64,000 nt of DNA, taken from Chrysemys picta bellii (lineage: Eukaryota > Chordata > Testudines > Emydidae). Made by a program: the position numbers and the translations under genes. A model generated the notes under the pieces. It searched no databases. It saw only the letters and a list, made by a program, of their open reading frames with translations, and had not been told where the DNA came from. Shown here in pieces: positions 22,081 through 34,706 of this stretch; within the stretch, counting starts at the first letter, position 1; every line of letters begins with the position of its first letter. The stretch spans positions 98,776,264 through 98,840,263 of the forward strand of contig NC_088797.1 in NCBI RefSeq assembly GCF_011386835.1. Reading direction: 5' to 3'.

Positions 22081-25000
22081 GTAACTAATACCTGACTCTT
22101 GAAAAAAAGGGTAACTCTCCCCCACACACCCCGCAACAGTCTCCCCTCCATAATTTTCCAATACAGTTATGGATTGTTATATTGTACACAAGAGGCTAGT
22201 ATTGCCTAGTGGATGAGTAAGGGTTAATAAGAAATCCTTTATTATATAAAACAAACAACATCCCTCTACCGCCATCCTCTCAGCTCATGCTCAAGGAGTT
22301 CCCTAATCACTCACAACACAGATCAATCCATAATACTTTTTGGCCTAAGGCTGTCTACTAAAGTCAAATTCTTTCTGTTCCAATATCACCTCACTCAATG
22401 TCAAAGCACTACTAGAAAAGGTTCTACTTCATTCAGTCCTCTTGAAAATCCCTCATTTAAAAAAAATAAAAAATTCTATTTTCAGTCCATAAGTGTAAAA
22501 ACAACGTAGAAAAATCTAACTCCATCCTTTAATTCAATACTCTCCAATAAATTAAGCTGTTTTAAATTTTAACTGGTTACATGGACAACCTACATTGCCT
22601 GGCTACTTAACTACATGTCCCAGGAGTTCATTGAGTGGAAGTCAAAGGTTAGAATACTCTCCAGCTAAAACCGCTACTGTTTGTAGCCAATCATTGTCAT
22701 TAGTAAGAGAGGTCTAGCTGTGAAGACACCATGGGTGAGTACTAAGGTTACTAGATTCACTTGCTCATGTAGGTATTTAAGCAAACAAAGTAGTTACAAA
22801 GAAAACCATAACAAAGTTACCTTTTAAAGGTTGCATAAACTAGAACCTGGCTCTCCCAGAGTAGTCAGCACAAGCTTTATTTATATATTACCCCTTTGCA
22901 GACTGGTCTGCTCAAAACAACATGAGGGTTCAAAAGGACTTCTTGAAGGAATAAGCTTTACAATTCCTTTTCCATTAGGCTTTCATATCATATGGGACAA
23001 ACTTTCATCTAAAGGTGACTCAAGGCCATTCATTACAACAAGCAAACAAAAGCCCACTTACCAGCAGGTGTTAGGAGGAGTGGAGGACCCCCTAATTCAC
23101 CCATTGGTATACAAGGACATACTTGACACCTCTTCTGTACTGAGTTTCTCTCATCTGCAATGACTTTTCCTTGTTAGGAGGTTATTCATTAACACCTAAA
23201 AGAAATAAAATAGCAGACAAGGTAATTTCAAATGAATACAAGTAATGTAGGCTATATTCCTGTTGCAATGGGTCTCAGTACTACTGGTTCAATTGTCAGC
23301 TCTTGATTGGAAACTGGATGATGTATAACATACAAAAGGAAATGGTGCCAACTGCTTGGAGGGTCAACTATCAACCTTTATAGCATGTATGTTAACATTT
23401 GAAGTATACATTCTGTAAGACTGCTTCCTATCCTGCACTGGTTTTACGCTTGTATACCAATACCAAGTTCAAAGACATTGCTCTTCATTTACACCATTGT
23501 AAGCAAAAGTAGAATCCTGTGTTAAATTTAGGCCCTAGCCTTCAATCTGATCAACATAGTCTGAGCCTTGACCCTGGACGGAGCCCTGTTGACTTTAGTT
23601 GGACTCTACATGGATACAAAAGTCCACCTACACAGGTCCTACTGTGGGATCAGATTCCTGAGATCCTATGTTCCTGGGGGCAGCTATTATGCCTTCTGTT
23701 TTTCTTCTAGTACAGAGCCAGTCAGCAAATAACATAATCAAACATGGCACAAAACTAATAGCATAAGGCCTACTACCTCAAAAGGGTGAGATGTAGAGAA
23801 GAAAGCCTAGTTTTTTTGATGGGAAAATATGAACCAGGGTTGTATATAGGTCATGGGTATCATCAACAAGCTGAGCTTTTTGAAAATACTGCAAGCTACT
23901 CTGTCACATGACTGTGTGTAGGGAAATAATCCATGAAAGGCACCAAAATGAGACAGACTCCGTGGATGAGTGGGCCTCTTAACTAAGCAGACTGTTAGCA
24001 ACAGATGGCTGCTTTGACAATCGGGATGACATGATAAAGGAGTGAATTTAAATACCTACACAACCCAAATAAGTGCAAGAAAAATGCCTCCAAGAAGACA
24101 CTTTAGATTTGGACTCAGCTTGAAAGGTCATATGAAATGATTATCAAACAAAGAATTACAATGTGTTAAAAAAGAAGACAGGATAAACCAAAAAGAAATA
24201 TTCTTTAGAAATAAGAGAACAAACCCAACCCAACCCACACATGAAACCTATCAACAGTGCAATGAATATTGCAGTGATACCTGTCCAAGAGAAATTAGAG
24301 CAAGAGCCTCTGAGAGATGTGGTAAGTCACTTGGTAAGAGAAGGCAGTGTCCTGTGCTCAACAACATGAGCTTCGTTTGTGGCAGTTGAAGCCACTATGC
24401 TAGAGCCTGGAAAATCTGATCAGCAGTGGTGTAAAGGATTGGACAAATTAGCCACAGACGAATGGATGCAAATAGTGAAGACAGATGATGATGAACTATC
24501 ATTAGCTGCACATGTCAAAGATCAGGGTGTAATATTTGTAATACAATTATTGAGGTCTGCAAGATGGGTAATTTTAAAGCAGACTTGGGAGTTCAAATAA
24601 ACTGCATTACATTAATGGAGTTCAAGAAAAATAAATGGAATAAAATCCTACTGCATGATGAAAGAGCTATCTCAATGGGCCTGTGATGCACCTGGCAGGA
24701 AGGAAGGGTTAAGGAGTTGCTCTGGGCTGGAATGGCCCCTTTGTACTGCACCTGCAAGTCTTGTCAGAAGTGGAGGAGGAATTCAAACAAGGGAGAAGCT
24801 CAATTCAGAGGCAGTCAGTCATGCTGGGAAAATAGACTCCTAGCCATCCCAGTTCCCAGGAGAAGCCTGATAGAGGACAGAGCCTGCTCCCTTGCCTGAA
24901 AAAAGGTCCAGGTTCCCTGAGGCAAAAGTGGGCTGGACCATATTTCTTCTGGTAGCTAATCAGAAGACTTTGAGAAAGACTAGGCTTGTTCAAGGCCTCT

Positions 25001-26226
25001 CTGACGGAAAAGACGCCGGCACTAACTGCCTATTTCCTTTTCCTTTGTTTGTTTTTCTGCTCCTACTTTGTTTGTTCATTCCTCTGCTGGAAGCCTGGAA
25101 GAGGTAAATATCCAGATAGACTGGGGTGGGAGGGCTGAGACTCTGCCCCTGTGACAGGACTACTGAGTGTCCCCATCAGAGCGACTGGAGCTGGAGTGAG
25201 TACACAACCTTGTGATACCCCAAGGGTAGAATTACCAGAACTCTAACAGGGCCATTAGTGACAAATCACCGCTATGAGAGAACTGATGCTTCATGGACAT
25301 CTACTTTGTAGCTGATATAACTACTTCAGCACTTAGTTGTAATACAAAGAAGGAGACATAATTAAAGTTGTTCTTAACATAGATGAAAATTGTTTAGAAA
25401 GAGGTATTGTCATAACAAGACAATTTTCTAAAGTCTAGGAGTCTGGCAGAGGCTTACCACATACACTTTCAAAAGAATAATGACTTAGGTAATACTTGCC
25501 CTAAGAAAAGTTGCTAATGGGGGATGGATGGGAGGGGAGAGTAGTAATTCCATGATTCACAGTTTCATGTCACCTAGCCACTACCTGTTATTGGGCTATG
25601 ATTGATTCGTTTGTTTGATGAGGTTTTTGTTCTCATTTACACAGCATGATGCAAACATTATGCTTGTGAGTCAGAAGGCCTGATTCTGTTCTAATTTATG
25701 CTGGCACTGCGCCAGCAGAACTCCATTGTCTTCAGTGGAGTATTTCCTCACTTTTGCCAGGGGACGAGCCGAATGAGACCCAGAATGCCTGTGTGGAGTG
25801 AATACAGTACAGGAAATAACCTGCAGTTATCTAGTTTCTCTGAAATGGGGAAAAGTATGCAAGGGATGTGCAAAAGATCAGCAAAGAAACTTGGACAGAG
25901 AATTCAGTTATATGAAAATGAGTGGGCACTGGGATACCCTAGGGATGGGCAAGGTACAAAACCCTGCATAGAACAGAGTGCATATTTTACAGGAATTCTG
26001 AATATTTTGTATGGGCTTTTGGATTTTAAAATATCAAACTAATGAACAAGTTAATAAAAGCTGTGGTCTCACTCCGAAACAACAGAGTAATTCTTTGTTA
26101 AAATGTGATCCAGATCAGAAATAGTCAAGGTATTGGCTTTATAACTGATAGTAGGGTAGCATGCTGTCAAACATCATTGCACTTATGCTGGTATGCGCTG
26201 CATGGGCAAATTATCATCATTACTCT
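22081..26226. other. Intergenic, no gene recognised
   Basis: No supported gene. The block at about 24650-25260 has repeat-like composition (long stretches of balanced base use, 'gactctgcccctgtgacagg') and may be an unrecognised LTR-type repeat. About 25670-25760 resembles other amniote repeat fragments with an 'attgtcttcagtggagt' phrase. Both statements are tentative. Confidence 0.35.
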
Positions 26227-26228
26227 TC

Positions 26229-26813
26229 TCTGAGAAGAACTAGAGTTGGCAGGGAATTTTTTGACAAAACATTTTTTTCAGTGGAAAATGCAGCTTCATT
26301 GAAATGGAAACTTTTTGTGGATATATACTGGCTTGGACTAAACTTTTGTTGGGAAAGTTCCTCAGGTCCCATATGCAATTCCAGGTCAAAGCCAAAGAGG
26401 GAGACCCACCCAGAATAACCAGTAGCACTCACCTATGAGATCCAAGTTCAAGTCACTGCTCTGCCAAGTCAGAGCAGAGATTTGAATGTGGATCTTTCAC
26501 ATCTCAGACAAGTTCCCCAACCACTGCAGAGTCAATCTCTTCTGTTGGGGCTTTTCTACTTTGTATAAATAATTAAATATTCATTGGGCCAAAGACAGAC
26601 TGAGTCAATAGCCTGACGGTTAGGGCTCTCAGAGACTCGAACCTAGGTTTTTCACATCCCAGCTGAGTGCCCTAACCACTGGGCTATTGGTCATCCTAAA
26701 GTAGGAGGGACTCTCTTTTTTTGTGAAAAATTTCCAATGTGGAACAAAAACAAATGAAAAAAACATTGATGTTTTTCACAAAACAGAATTCTCGGTTTTT
26801 GGCCAGCCCTAGT
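26229..26813. mobile_element. Composite repeat with tRNA-derived SINE inside
   Basis: The block opens with CTAGAGTTGGCAGGGAA and closes with TTTTTGGCCAGCCCTAG, giving short inverted ends. Just inside both ends are A/T-rich stretches of the kind 'tttgacaaaaca' and 'gtttttcacaaaac'. The tRNA-like unit at 26587-26697 lies in the right half. No target duplication is visible. Confidence 0.35.
26587..26697 (-). repeat. tRNA-derived SINE-like segment
   Basis: On the minus strand, the sequence around 26690-26665 reads GCCCAGTGGTTAGGGCACTC, matching a pol III A box. About 30 nt later it reads GGTTCGAGTC, an excellent B box. The tRNA fold is not complete and no poly(A) or LINE tail follows, so I treat it as a SINE or MIR-related fragment rather than a tRNA gene. 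Confidence 0.5.
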
Positions 26814-28139
26814 AACAACACAAGACTGGCTTCTGGAACATCTTTTGAAAGCAATTCCTGTCTTCTAAACTGTTAAGAGTGTTGACTACTTAACAAATGC
26901 AAACAGAATAATCACACATATGTTAAATGAAGGTGGAAACAAAAATGCTCCCTTTTATTGTCCACTAGTTTACTGCAGGTATTGGGCTAAATTTTACCTT
27001 CAATTATGCCTAGGCAACCAAGAGCAGAATTTGATCCAATGACTGCATTAACAAATTAACTTAGTTTTATGAAGATGCTCAAAAGGATGATACTTCCATT
27101 GCTATTGCTATTAAAAATGTCTTAGCTAAACACAAAACTGAGTTTACTGAATGCATTAGCATTCATGACTGATAATGCAAATGTGAATTATGTCACGGTA
27201 CACTCAGTATACCATCTGCTCCACAAAGAAAAACAGCTGTTGGTAAATGTAAACTGCCTAGCTTACGTGGTACGCAATATGTTCAAATGCTATATGGAAT
27301 AAATAAATTGGATGTTGTCAATTTATTGTGTTAAAAGTATTCAACTACTTTCTTAAGTCTGCAAAAGGAAGAGCTCAGCTGCAAGTATTTTTGAGATGAT
27401 GGAGAAAATTATTATGCCATGTCCCATCCAGATGGCTTTTGCTGAAGCCAGCCATTGACAGGTTGCTGCAGTCATCATCTGCAGTTATGAGATGCTTCAG
27501 AAGCATGGACATAGATGAATGTGCTGTTCTATGGTAGAGGTTTCTGTGCTTGAATTGTCATGATTCTGATGACACTGCATTTTGTGATGACATTAATGAA
27601 ATTGCTTGAAAAATGTTGCTTAAATATTTGCCGAATTTTTGATTGCACACCTCTGAACTCTGATTTTGTAAAAGCTAGTATGATGGAAGTCTGTAGAGTA
27701 ATGAGTAATTTTAAGAGTAAATCACAGGAATGCTATAATTTATGGGAGTAGGGTGGGGCTAAATAAGAGTAAGGAAGGTATTCTTGCTTTTTTATGTTTA
27801 AATACATGGTTAAATGATTCAAGAAAAGCAATGTCATGTGCCACTTGCGAAAGTGGCAATATCTGAACGTGTCACTATTTTCCTGTTTATATTGCCAATA
27901 TCATGATCACGAAACATTAAATTTCTTATGTATGAATGATATAAAAGAGCTTTGCATCCCAATTACTGTGAATACTTAAATGTATATAGAGCTTTATATT
28001 TTCAAAGCTGTACATTAATGCAATTTTGGTAAACAAATTGATGCTTTTGAATGAAAAAGACAATGCAAAGCATCTTGAGTTTAATGCTTTTTTATCTAGA
28101 GTATCCAGATCCTGCTCAAACAGATACTTTAGTTTAAAC
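26814..28139. other. Intergenic, no gene seen
   Basis: AT-rich unique DNA, no recognisable repeat or coding segment. Confidence 0.45.
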
Positions 28140-28230
28140 AGATCAATGGATATCCCTGAATTAATTTCTATGACCAGACCAGAGCAGATGATCACAATGG
28201 TACCATCTGGCCCTTATAATCTATGAAATC
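28140..28230 (+). mobile_element. CR1 3'-end fragment
   Basis: The segment 'ccagagcagatgatcacaat' followed by 'ggtaccatctggccc' and 'taatctatgaaat' matches the CR1 3' end also seen at 16385 and, inverted, at 42633. Confidence 0.55.
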
Positions 28231-30208
28231 TTTAAAATCCTACAACTGCCTGGTCTCTCCGGCAAAGAAAGGATTTTGCTTTTGGCTTGCAGTTCACCTT
28301 AAACTTCAAGCTGGGACTACAGTTCTCATACTTTCTCAAAGAGAAGAGTGCCAATGACATCAATTTCTCAACAATATATGCATTCTTTTGAGGTCTTTCA
28401 TCCGAGTACTGACATACAGCCCATCCCTGCATATCTTGTGGAATCTAGCATAGCACAAAGGAAAAACAGGGCAACAATCCAGCTGTTAAAATCAAATCTC
28501 TAAAATAGAAAATTCCTGTAAAAACTGAGGATTTTAGTTTGGATTTAAATTGGAAAGAGGAGTAATTACTTTTTAGTATTATTAGAAAGGAAAAAAAACA
28601 TATAATCTCTATCTAATTCAAGACAAACTGTTACCAGTAGTGGTGGTTTGGAGGTTCAGTTTGAGTAAGCATTTAAGATTGTTAATGCTTATTTTTAATC
28701 TCGTGAAAGGTTTTGTGTTTCCCTAAGGCTCTCTCACTGGAGCACTTCAGTAGCCTGCAGGTCAAGTCTCCACATGGCCTTTCAGTAGCCTTTCCCACTC
28801 CTCTCAGTTCACTGTTCTTTTTCTTCAACCCTCCAATATGTTCTTGTTCTCTTTCAGTTCATATCTAGAGTCGGGGCGAATAAAAATCATGAATTCCCAT
28901 CAGTACTATTTGCAACCCTCTTCATACATTTTTCTCTCACATTTGTTGAGCAAAACTTTTTTGGGGGGGGGGTTGTTCACAAGAATGTTGGTGGAAAGTG
29001 AAAGTCTCCCAAACACTGTGGTGACGTGTTTGCATCAGGCAATAAAAGTATCATTATCTGGTCAGAGAACAGACATGATAATATGTGACTTAAGTGACTG
29101 ATCACATGACATGAACAACAAATAATTAATAAAATAGTCAAAGCATTTGTTGCAATGAATAGTTGTATGAAATACACAAGATCAAATTTTTCATATAACA
29201 CATTTGTCAAATGACTAACAAACTTGTAAAAATGCACTCTGTGAATAATTAGAAAACAGAAAAAAGGCTGAATAGATGGAATAAATTATTTGTTATATGT
29301 AGTGTTCACCTACCTCTAGCCACAATCCTCTTCTAGGACCTGTCCCCTTCCTCTTAAGCTGTGAGTCCTCCAGGAGCCCACTGCTCTGCCAGTACTGTTG
29401 TGCCATTTGTCTGTTCCTGAAGCTTCAGTTGTGTATTTTTGGTATTGCTAAAATAAAGTTTTGCACCCTTTGGAGCTAGACTGGGGCATGTGCTTGACCA
29501 TATAGTCTGTCTAAAAGCATTATAAGCTTAAAAATATATTTATCCCTCTGCTGAACAAATATTGATAAACTACATTGTTGAACTTAAATAGAATACAAAA
29601 TACCAGGGACGATATAGACAGTGGATTAGCTGCAATTTGCCAGTAAAGAGTTTAGGAAATACAGCCAGCTTTACAATGATCTTGTTGGAAGTAATAAAAG
29701 CGTAGACTCAAGGTATCAATAGATGATATCCAGATAACAGAAAAAGTGAATTCTTTTTCCTAGGTAAAATAAGTGGGTAATAGAGCCTCAACTATCAATC
29801 CTAAAGCCAAAAGTTCTCCTCAGTTTTAATGCTTGGACTTCATGAAAGATATAGCCACAGACTGGCCACACACTAAAGAACAAAAAGGTAATATAGCTAA
29901 ACATCACCAGGAGCCTATAAGCATAGCTTTTGCTTTTTCTGTCAAATTTAGATGCAAAATATTGTAACTCATCCAGCAGCAGAGATCAGACAAACAATGC
30001 AACAACAATGAAAATGCCTCAGAGACAGAAGGTGTTGAAGAAAGATATCGCTGGGTAACAGCATCCATGTAGGCATCACATAATGCCAGGGAATTAGGCC
30101 TCACAGTACCAGCATATAGATTAGGAATATTGCTGGGCCAAGAATGGAACCCTCTGGGGAATATCAGAGCTGGGCTTATGTTCTGCAGAAGAAGAAAATA
30201 GCCCAAGG
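28231..30208. other. Intergenic, no gene seen
   Basis: No supported coding segment. There is a run of 9 G near 28964-28972. The minus-strand frame at 29904-30206 may belong to the same decayed LINE as the next feature, but it lacks a recognisable motif. Confidence 0.4.
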
Positions 30209-30445
30209 TCAGAAACTGACCCCACTACGCTTCAGACTGAAGCTAAACGAGGCTAGTGTAGCAACCAGGGCAAAAAACCACAAGAATTTTAATCTGCTCA
30301 ATAGGGTCCCATGATCAAAAGCAGCAGTGATGTCTAAAAGAACACGTACAATGAGGGACAGAGAGAGAAATGCTAAGTCATAATGAAGTGTAGTAGGAAT
30401 CAACATATCTCTTGTAATTAAAATATATGGATTGTACAGTGGCAC
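30209..30445 (-). pseudogene. L2/L3-like LINE reverse transcriptase fragment
   Basis: The minus-strand frame contains VLLDITAAFDHGTLLSRL, which matches the 'LDxTAAFDTxDHxxLLxRL' reverse-transcriptase block typical of CR1/L2-clade LINEs. It sits among Ile- and Leu-rich residues. The rest of the enzyme is not recognisable, so this is a small ancient remnant. Confidence 0.5.
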
Positions 30446-30645
30446 AAAGAGAATAAAAAGCTTATAGCAGATCTAGGTGAGATGTGACCATAACTCAGTC
30501 CTGGTCCTTGAGAAGGACAAGAAAGTTAGATAAAAGCGATAAAAATGAAACTGCAGAAGCCTTGAAAGCCAATTCAAAATGCCAATTACCTTCAGTTATC
30601 TTCATAAACTAAATATGAGTCAACAGTGTTACATTGTTGCAGAAA

Positions 30646-31266
30646 ACCCAAACATCATTCTGGGATGTGTTAGCGGGAGTGTTTTAAGCAAGACACAATA
30701 AGCAATTCTTCTGCTCTATTCCGCGCTGATTAGGCCTCATCTGGAGAATTGTGGCCAGTTCTAGGCACCAGGTTTCAGGAAAGATGTGGACAAATTGGAG
30801 AAAGTCCAGAGAAGAGCAACAAAAATGATTAAAGGTCTAGAAAACATGACCTATGAGGGAAGATTGAAAAAACTGGGTTTGTTTAGTCTGGAGAAGCAAA
30901 GACTTTGGGAGGGAAGGGGGGGACATGATAACAGTTTTCAAATACATAAAAGGTTGTTACAAGGAAGAGGGAGAAAAATTGTTCTCCTTAACCGCTGAGG
31001 ATAGGACAAGAAGCAATGGGCTTAAACTGCAGCAAGGGCGGTTTAGGTTGGACATTAGGAAATACTTCCTAACTGTCAAGGTGGTTAAACACTGGAATAA
31101 ATTGCCTAGGGAGGTTGTGGAATCTCCATCTCTGGAGATATTTAAGAGTAGGTTAGATAAATGTCTATCAGGGATGGTCTAGACAGTATTTGGTCCTGCC
31201 ATGCGGGCAGGGGACTGGACTAGAAGACCTCTCGAGGTCCCTTCCAGTCCTACCATTCTATGGTTC
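30646..31266 (+). mobile_element. CR1 LINE 3' end, sense
   Basis: On the plus strand, a decayed ORF2 tail reads IILGCVSGSV, then IRPHLENCGQF with a tryptophan-to-stop change, then [27 protein letters not shown] and finally [20 protein letters not shown]. It ends in the non-coding tail 'cctctcgaggtcccttccag' and 'ccattctatggttctgc'. A frame change lies in the purine-rich stretch at about 30905-30925. The copy is 5'-truncated near 30646. These are the standard CR1 C-terminal motifs. Confidence 0.85.
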
Positions 31267-33848
31267 TGCAAAGAAGGCAAAATCTAAATAGAAGGAGAGT
31301 GAAAGACCTTTGAGGTATTTGGGATTACTGTTGGGAATCAGATAAAGAAATTAAAATTGTAGTTCTAAGATAAAAGCAGGCACAAATGGTTTTACATCTT
31401 TTAATATACTGTGCATACTGTGAATTCGTGGACCTTAAATAATTGTTTGCATTTCACAGCAAACGTGGAAGCAGTCCTAGTATATACCAGTCCAGTCCGC
31501 ACAAATGGAGATGCAAAATAAAATCAGATCATTGTAAATTTGTATCATCTGTTAGAAATCTTGTGTGATGGCCAAAATAAAGGAGTGTACACTGAGAAAA
31601 CAGGCAGGGGAATGGAATTGAAGTGGCAAGAGAGATTTGGGGGAGAGAGAGGCAATAATAGAATTCACAAGAAGCTGGTCTCCTCTGGGAGAGAGTGGAG
31701 GTGCTGGCAGTTGACAGAGTAAGATAAAGGGCTGTCTTACATGCCTGACAGCAGTGGAAACAAGGACATGGGAAGGCTGGAGGAACATGGGTTTGAAAAA
31801 TAACACTCTGGTGCATAAGGCCTGAAAAGAGGAAGTGGGTGTAAAGTTAAGTTATACATAAAAGGAAAAAAAGTGTTAAGTAAATGAAAGGCATGTCAGG
31901 AATCATAGCAGTGGCAGTGATTTTTCCAGATCTCAATCCAAGGAGCAGGGAGTTGATCCATGCAGGGCTGATGTGAAAAGGACATAGGGGTGGATATCCA
32001 GGAAAGATTTTTCTTCCGATTATAGGAAAAGGGTTAGATTAAGGCTGGAGTTTGTATCTATTAACTAAGCCCCTACTGTGATCACCAGAATCAGAAAAGA
32101 GAAGGATCTGATAATGTGACACAGCAAAGTGAAAATACATCTGGAATGCTGTGATGGGGAGTTCATCCCACACCAGCCTTGAAAGGGTTAATGAGGCTGA
32201 GAAGGGGGCCAATTAACTTGATAGCCACACCTGAGGGGAATAAGGCTGGATAAACAGCCCCTATTGGGAATAGAGCCCAGCTGAGAAGGAACAAGCAAGA
32301 CTATGATACAGCCAGGAAATTAGCAGCAGGAAAAAGCCTATAGTCATGTTCCTGGTGCTGGAGTGAAAGGAGGAAACTCAGAGGGAGAGGAGAAGTCCTT
32401 GGATCTTGACCCTGAGGGAAGGGCATACCTAGAGGAGAAAAATAGGAGGGAGCATAGGAAAATGGCAGTAGGGTCTGGGAGTAAGTGGGCTGTGGTTGCT
32501 GGACTGAATGTCCTTGTGCTGGAACCTGGAGGAGTGGGTGGGCCTGTATTCCTGTACCAGCTACTGGGGAAGTGGTATAGTCATGGCAGTGGAATTGGAT
32601 GATGCTTGGTACCCTGGAGGAGGGAAACATGCATAGTGACCTGGCTGGAGGGCCAAGACATGAAGAGGGAGTATGCTGAGTTCCACAGAGCAAGAGGACA
32701 CAAGGGGGTGCTAGACCAGGTAAGTGCTGATCCTCAGAGCAGCTACAAGAAGGTGCCACCTCAGGTGAGTGAACTCCTTTGTAAATGTACAAGAGCACTC
32801 CTTAGCAAAGGCAAATTTCAACCATTAAAATATGCTGAGTGAAATTAATGTTATGCAATTTTCCTCTAGTTATTGAGGAAGATTTTCTGTAGCTTTCATG
32901 TTAGTTTCATTTTGCTGCTGAAAATACTTCATTATTTATAGTATGTATGGAACCTGATTCTCTAAGGTTTATGAAGGATTTTTTTTTAAAAAAAAGCCAC
33001 AAGTACATTCCCTGTCTCAGTAACATGCCAACAGCAAGAAGTGCAGTTGTGAGTGCCCCTACCTATTCTGTTTGTACCAAGACTGTATCTCTGATTTTCA
33101 AATAATCAGAGTTTGTTAAAAATTAAAACAAGAAAAATGACTGGTTAATTAATTATTCCTTGCAAAATGTTTTAAGGTGAAAATGCCACATAAATGAATC
33201 ATGGTATATTATTATAAATTAGTAATTTTTTAGAAATACCTGGTACAATAGCATTAACCACTGATCATTCCTACAAAGTTTTTGGAAGCACTATGTCACC
33301 GTGGCAAGAACATACATATATATATATATGTATGTGGGTAACATTAAAAACTGGACATTTAATACACATAGCAGTTAAATTCACCAGGGTATGAGTTACT
33401 TTCCATCCTGAATATGGAAAATACTGTGGTTACTTTACTGCTAGAAACATAAGATTGTGGTTCTAGTAAATACTGCAGTGTGGTAAATGTCCATTTTCAA
33501 ATGGGGTCTATAACATAGACTTCTCTCTGCTACTACCTACCTCCCTGCTCTTATTTCCTCCTCTGCCCCTTCTCAATCTGCCAATGTTTCTGTTCTTTCT
33601 ACTAGTCCCTGTATCAGTTAATTGCCTTCACCGTCATTTCAGATTATAAACTCTTCCTGTCTCAAAGAAGTCTCTAATAATAAACCCCCATATGTTTTGT
33701 TCTTTATTGCTTAGATAATTGTAATAGTTTGCTACAAGTGGCTTATCCTGGTCTGTGCCATTCACCTCCTTGGCTCCCTTCACAGGCTTTGTTTTACCAC
33801 ATCAGTTTTGTGTTCATAAAACCTTCACAAATTCACCCCAATCTATAT
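31267..33848. other. Intergenic; possible unrecognised LTR-like block
   Basis: The stretch at about 32150-32770 starts with 'gctgtgatggggagttcatc' and has the purine-rich, balanced-frame composition of chelonian repeat units. It supports a 165-codon minus-strand frame with no known domain, which I do not accept as a gene. A self-complementary (TA)n at 33312-33330 sits in AT-rich DNA. Nothing else is supported. Confidence 0.35.
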
Positions 33849-34091
33849 CTGGATGGTCCAGTGATTAGAGCACTGGTTTAGGAAACCTGGGTTCAATTCC
33901 CTGCTCTGCCCTGGGCTTCCTGTGATGTGGGGCAAGTCACTTACTCTCTCTCTGCCTCAGCTCTCTCCTGTTCCTTTTCTTCTGTGCTTCCCTATCTCAC
34001 ACGTACTGTGAAGATGAATACACTAAAAGAGTGTGAAGTGCTTTGAGATCTACTGATTAGAAGTGCTATATAAGAAATAGGTATTATTATT
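33849..34091 (+). repeat. MIR-type SINE
   Basis: An A-box-like GGTCCAGTGATTAGAGCAC (33854) and a B-box-like GGTTCAATTCC (33890-33900) are followed by the MIR core phrase 'ggcaagtcacttactctctc' and, after a divergent middle, by a tail 'aagtgctttgagatctac' with an ATT-rich end at about 34085. The order and spacing fit an old CORE-SINE of the MIR group. Confidence 0.75.
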
Positions 34092-34562
34092 TATTCCCTT
34101 CTACTCCCTATGATCCTCCTAATCTTCTCTCCTATCTGTTTCCTTTATCTCTTTGTCCCACTCTTGGCAATATGCTTAAGCTACCTTGGAACAGTGGCCT
34201 ACTGCTTGTCTGCCAATGCCCTCCCTTACCACTTTCAAATTCTTCTGTCACTTGTGCAGGTTTCATAATTGTTTGTTTGACTGATAGTAAACTCTTTGGG
34301 GGCATGATTTCTTATGTTGTAAAGCACTCTGTACATTAAAACTTTCTATACATAATGTGCTGAGTTCTTAAAGTTTTAAGAGTTGCAGTGACTCTTTGAG
34401 TTGTCAAGGAATTAAATTAAACATGCAGACTCTTGTACAGAGGATAAGATTCTTTACAAATTTAAAGTAATAGGGAAAGCAGTACCTATGACTTTACTAT
34501 ACTTATTTTCTGAAACATTGTTATTTAAATCCCAATTTGGAGAACCATAAACGTTTTGAAAA

Positions 34563-34706
34563 TTACTATTTTTAAAGTATCGGAGGGGTAGCTGTGTTAG
34601 TCTGGATCTGTAAAAAGCAACAAAGAGTCCCATAGCACCTTATAGGCTAACACAATACATTTGTTAGTCTATAAGGTGCCACGGGACTCTGTTACTATTT
34701 TTAAAG
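34563..34706 (+). mobile_element. Foldback retroelement-like repeat (copy 3)
   Basis: A perfect 15-bp direct repeat, TTACTATTTTTAAAG, lies at 34563-34577 and 34692-34706. The 114-bp insert begins with the head TATCGGAGGGGTAGCTGTGT. It then has an arm 'caacaaagagtcccatagca', a short centre near 34655, and the inverted arm ending '...gggactctg' exactly at the duplication. It has the same asymmetrical plan as the other two copies: head, arm, centre, inverted arm without head. Confidence 0.8.

Noticed and set aside
26587..26697. tRNA gene on the minus strand
   Set aside because: A and B boxes are good but the acceptor and anticodon stems do not pair convincingly; it fits a tRNA-derived SINE.
32301..32798. 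165-codon minus-strand frame rich in Pro, Ser and Cys
   Set aside because: No recognisable domain, no splice or promoter context, and the composition matches a repeat-like purine-rich block.
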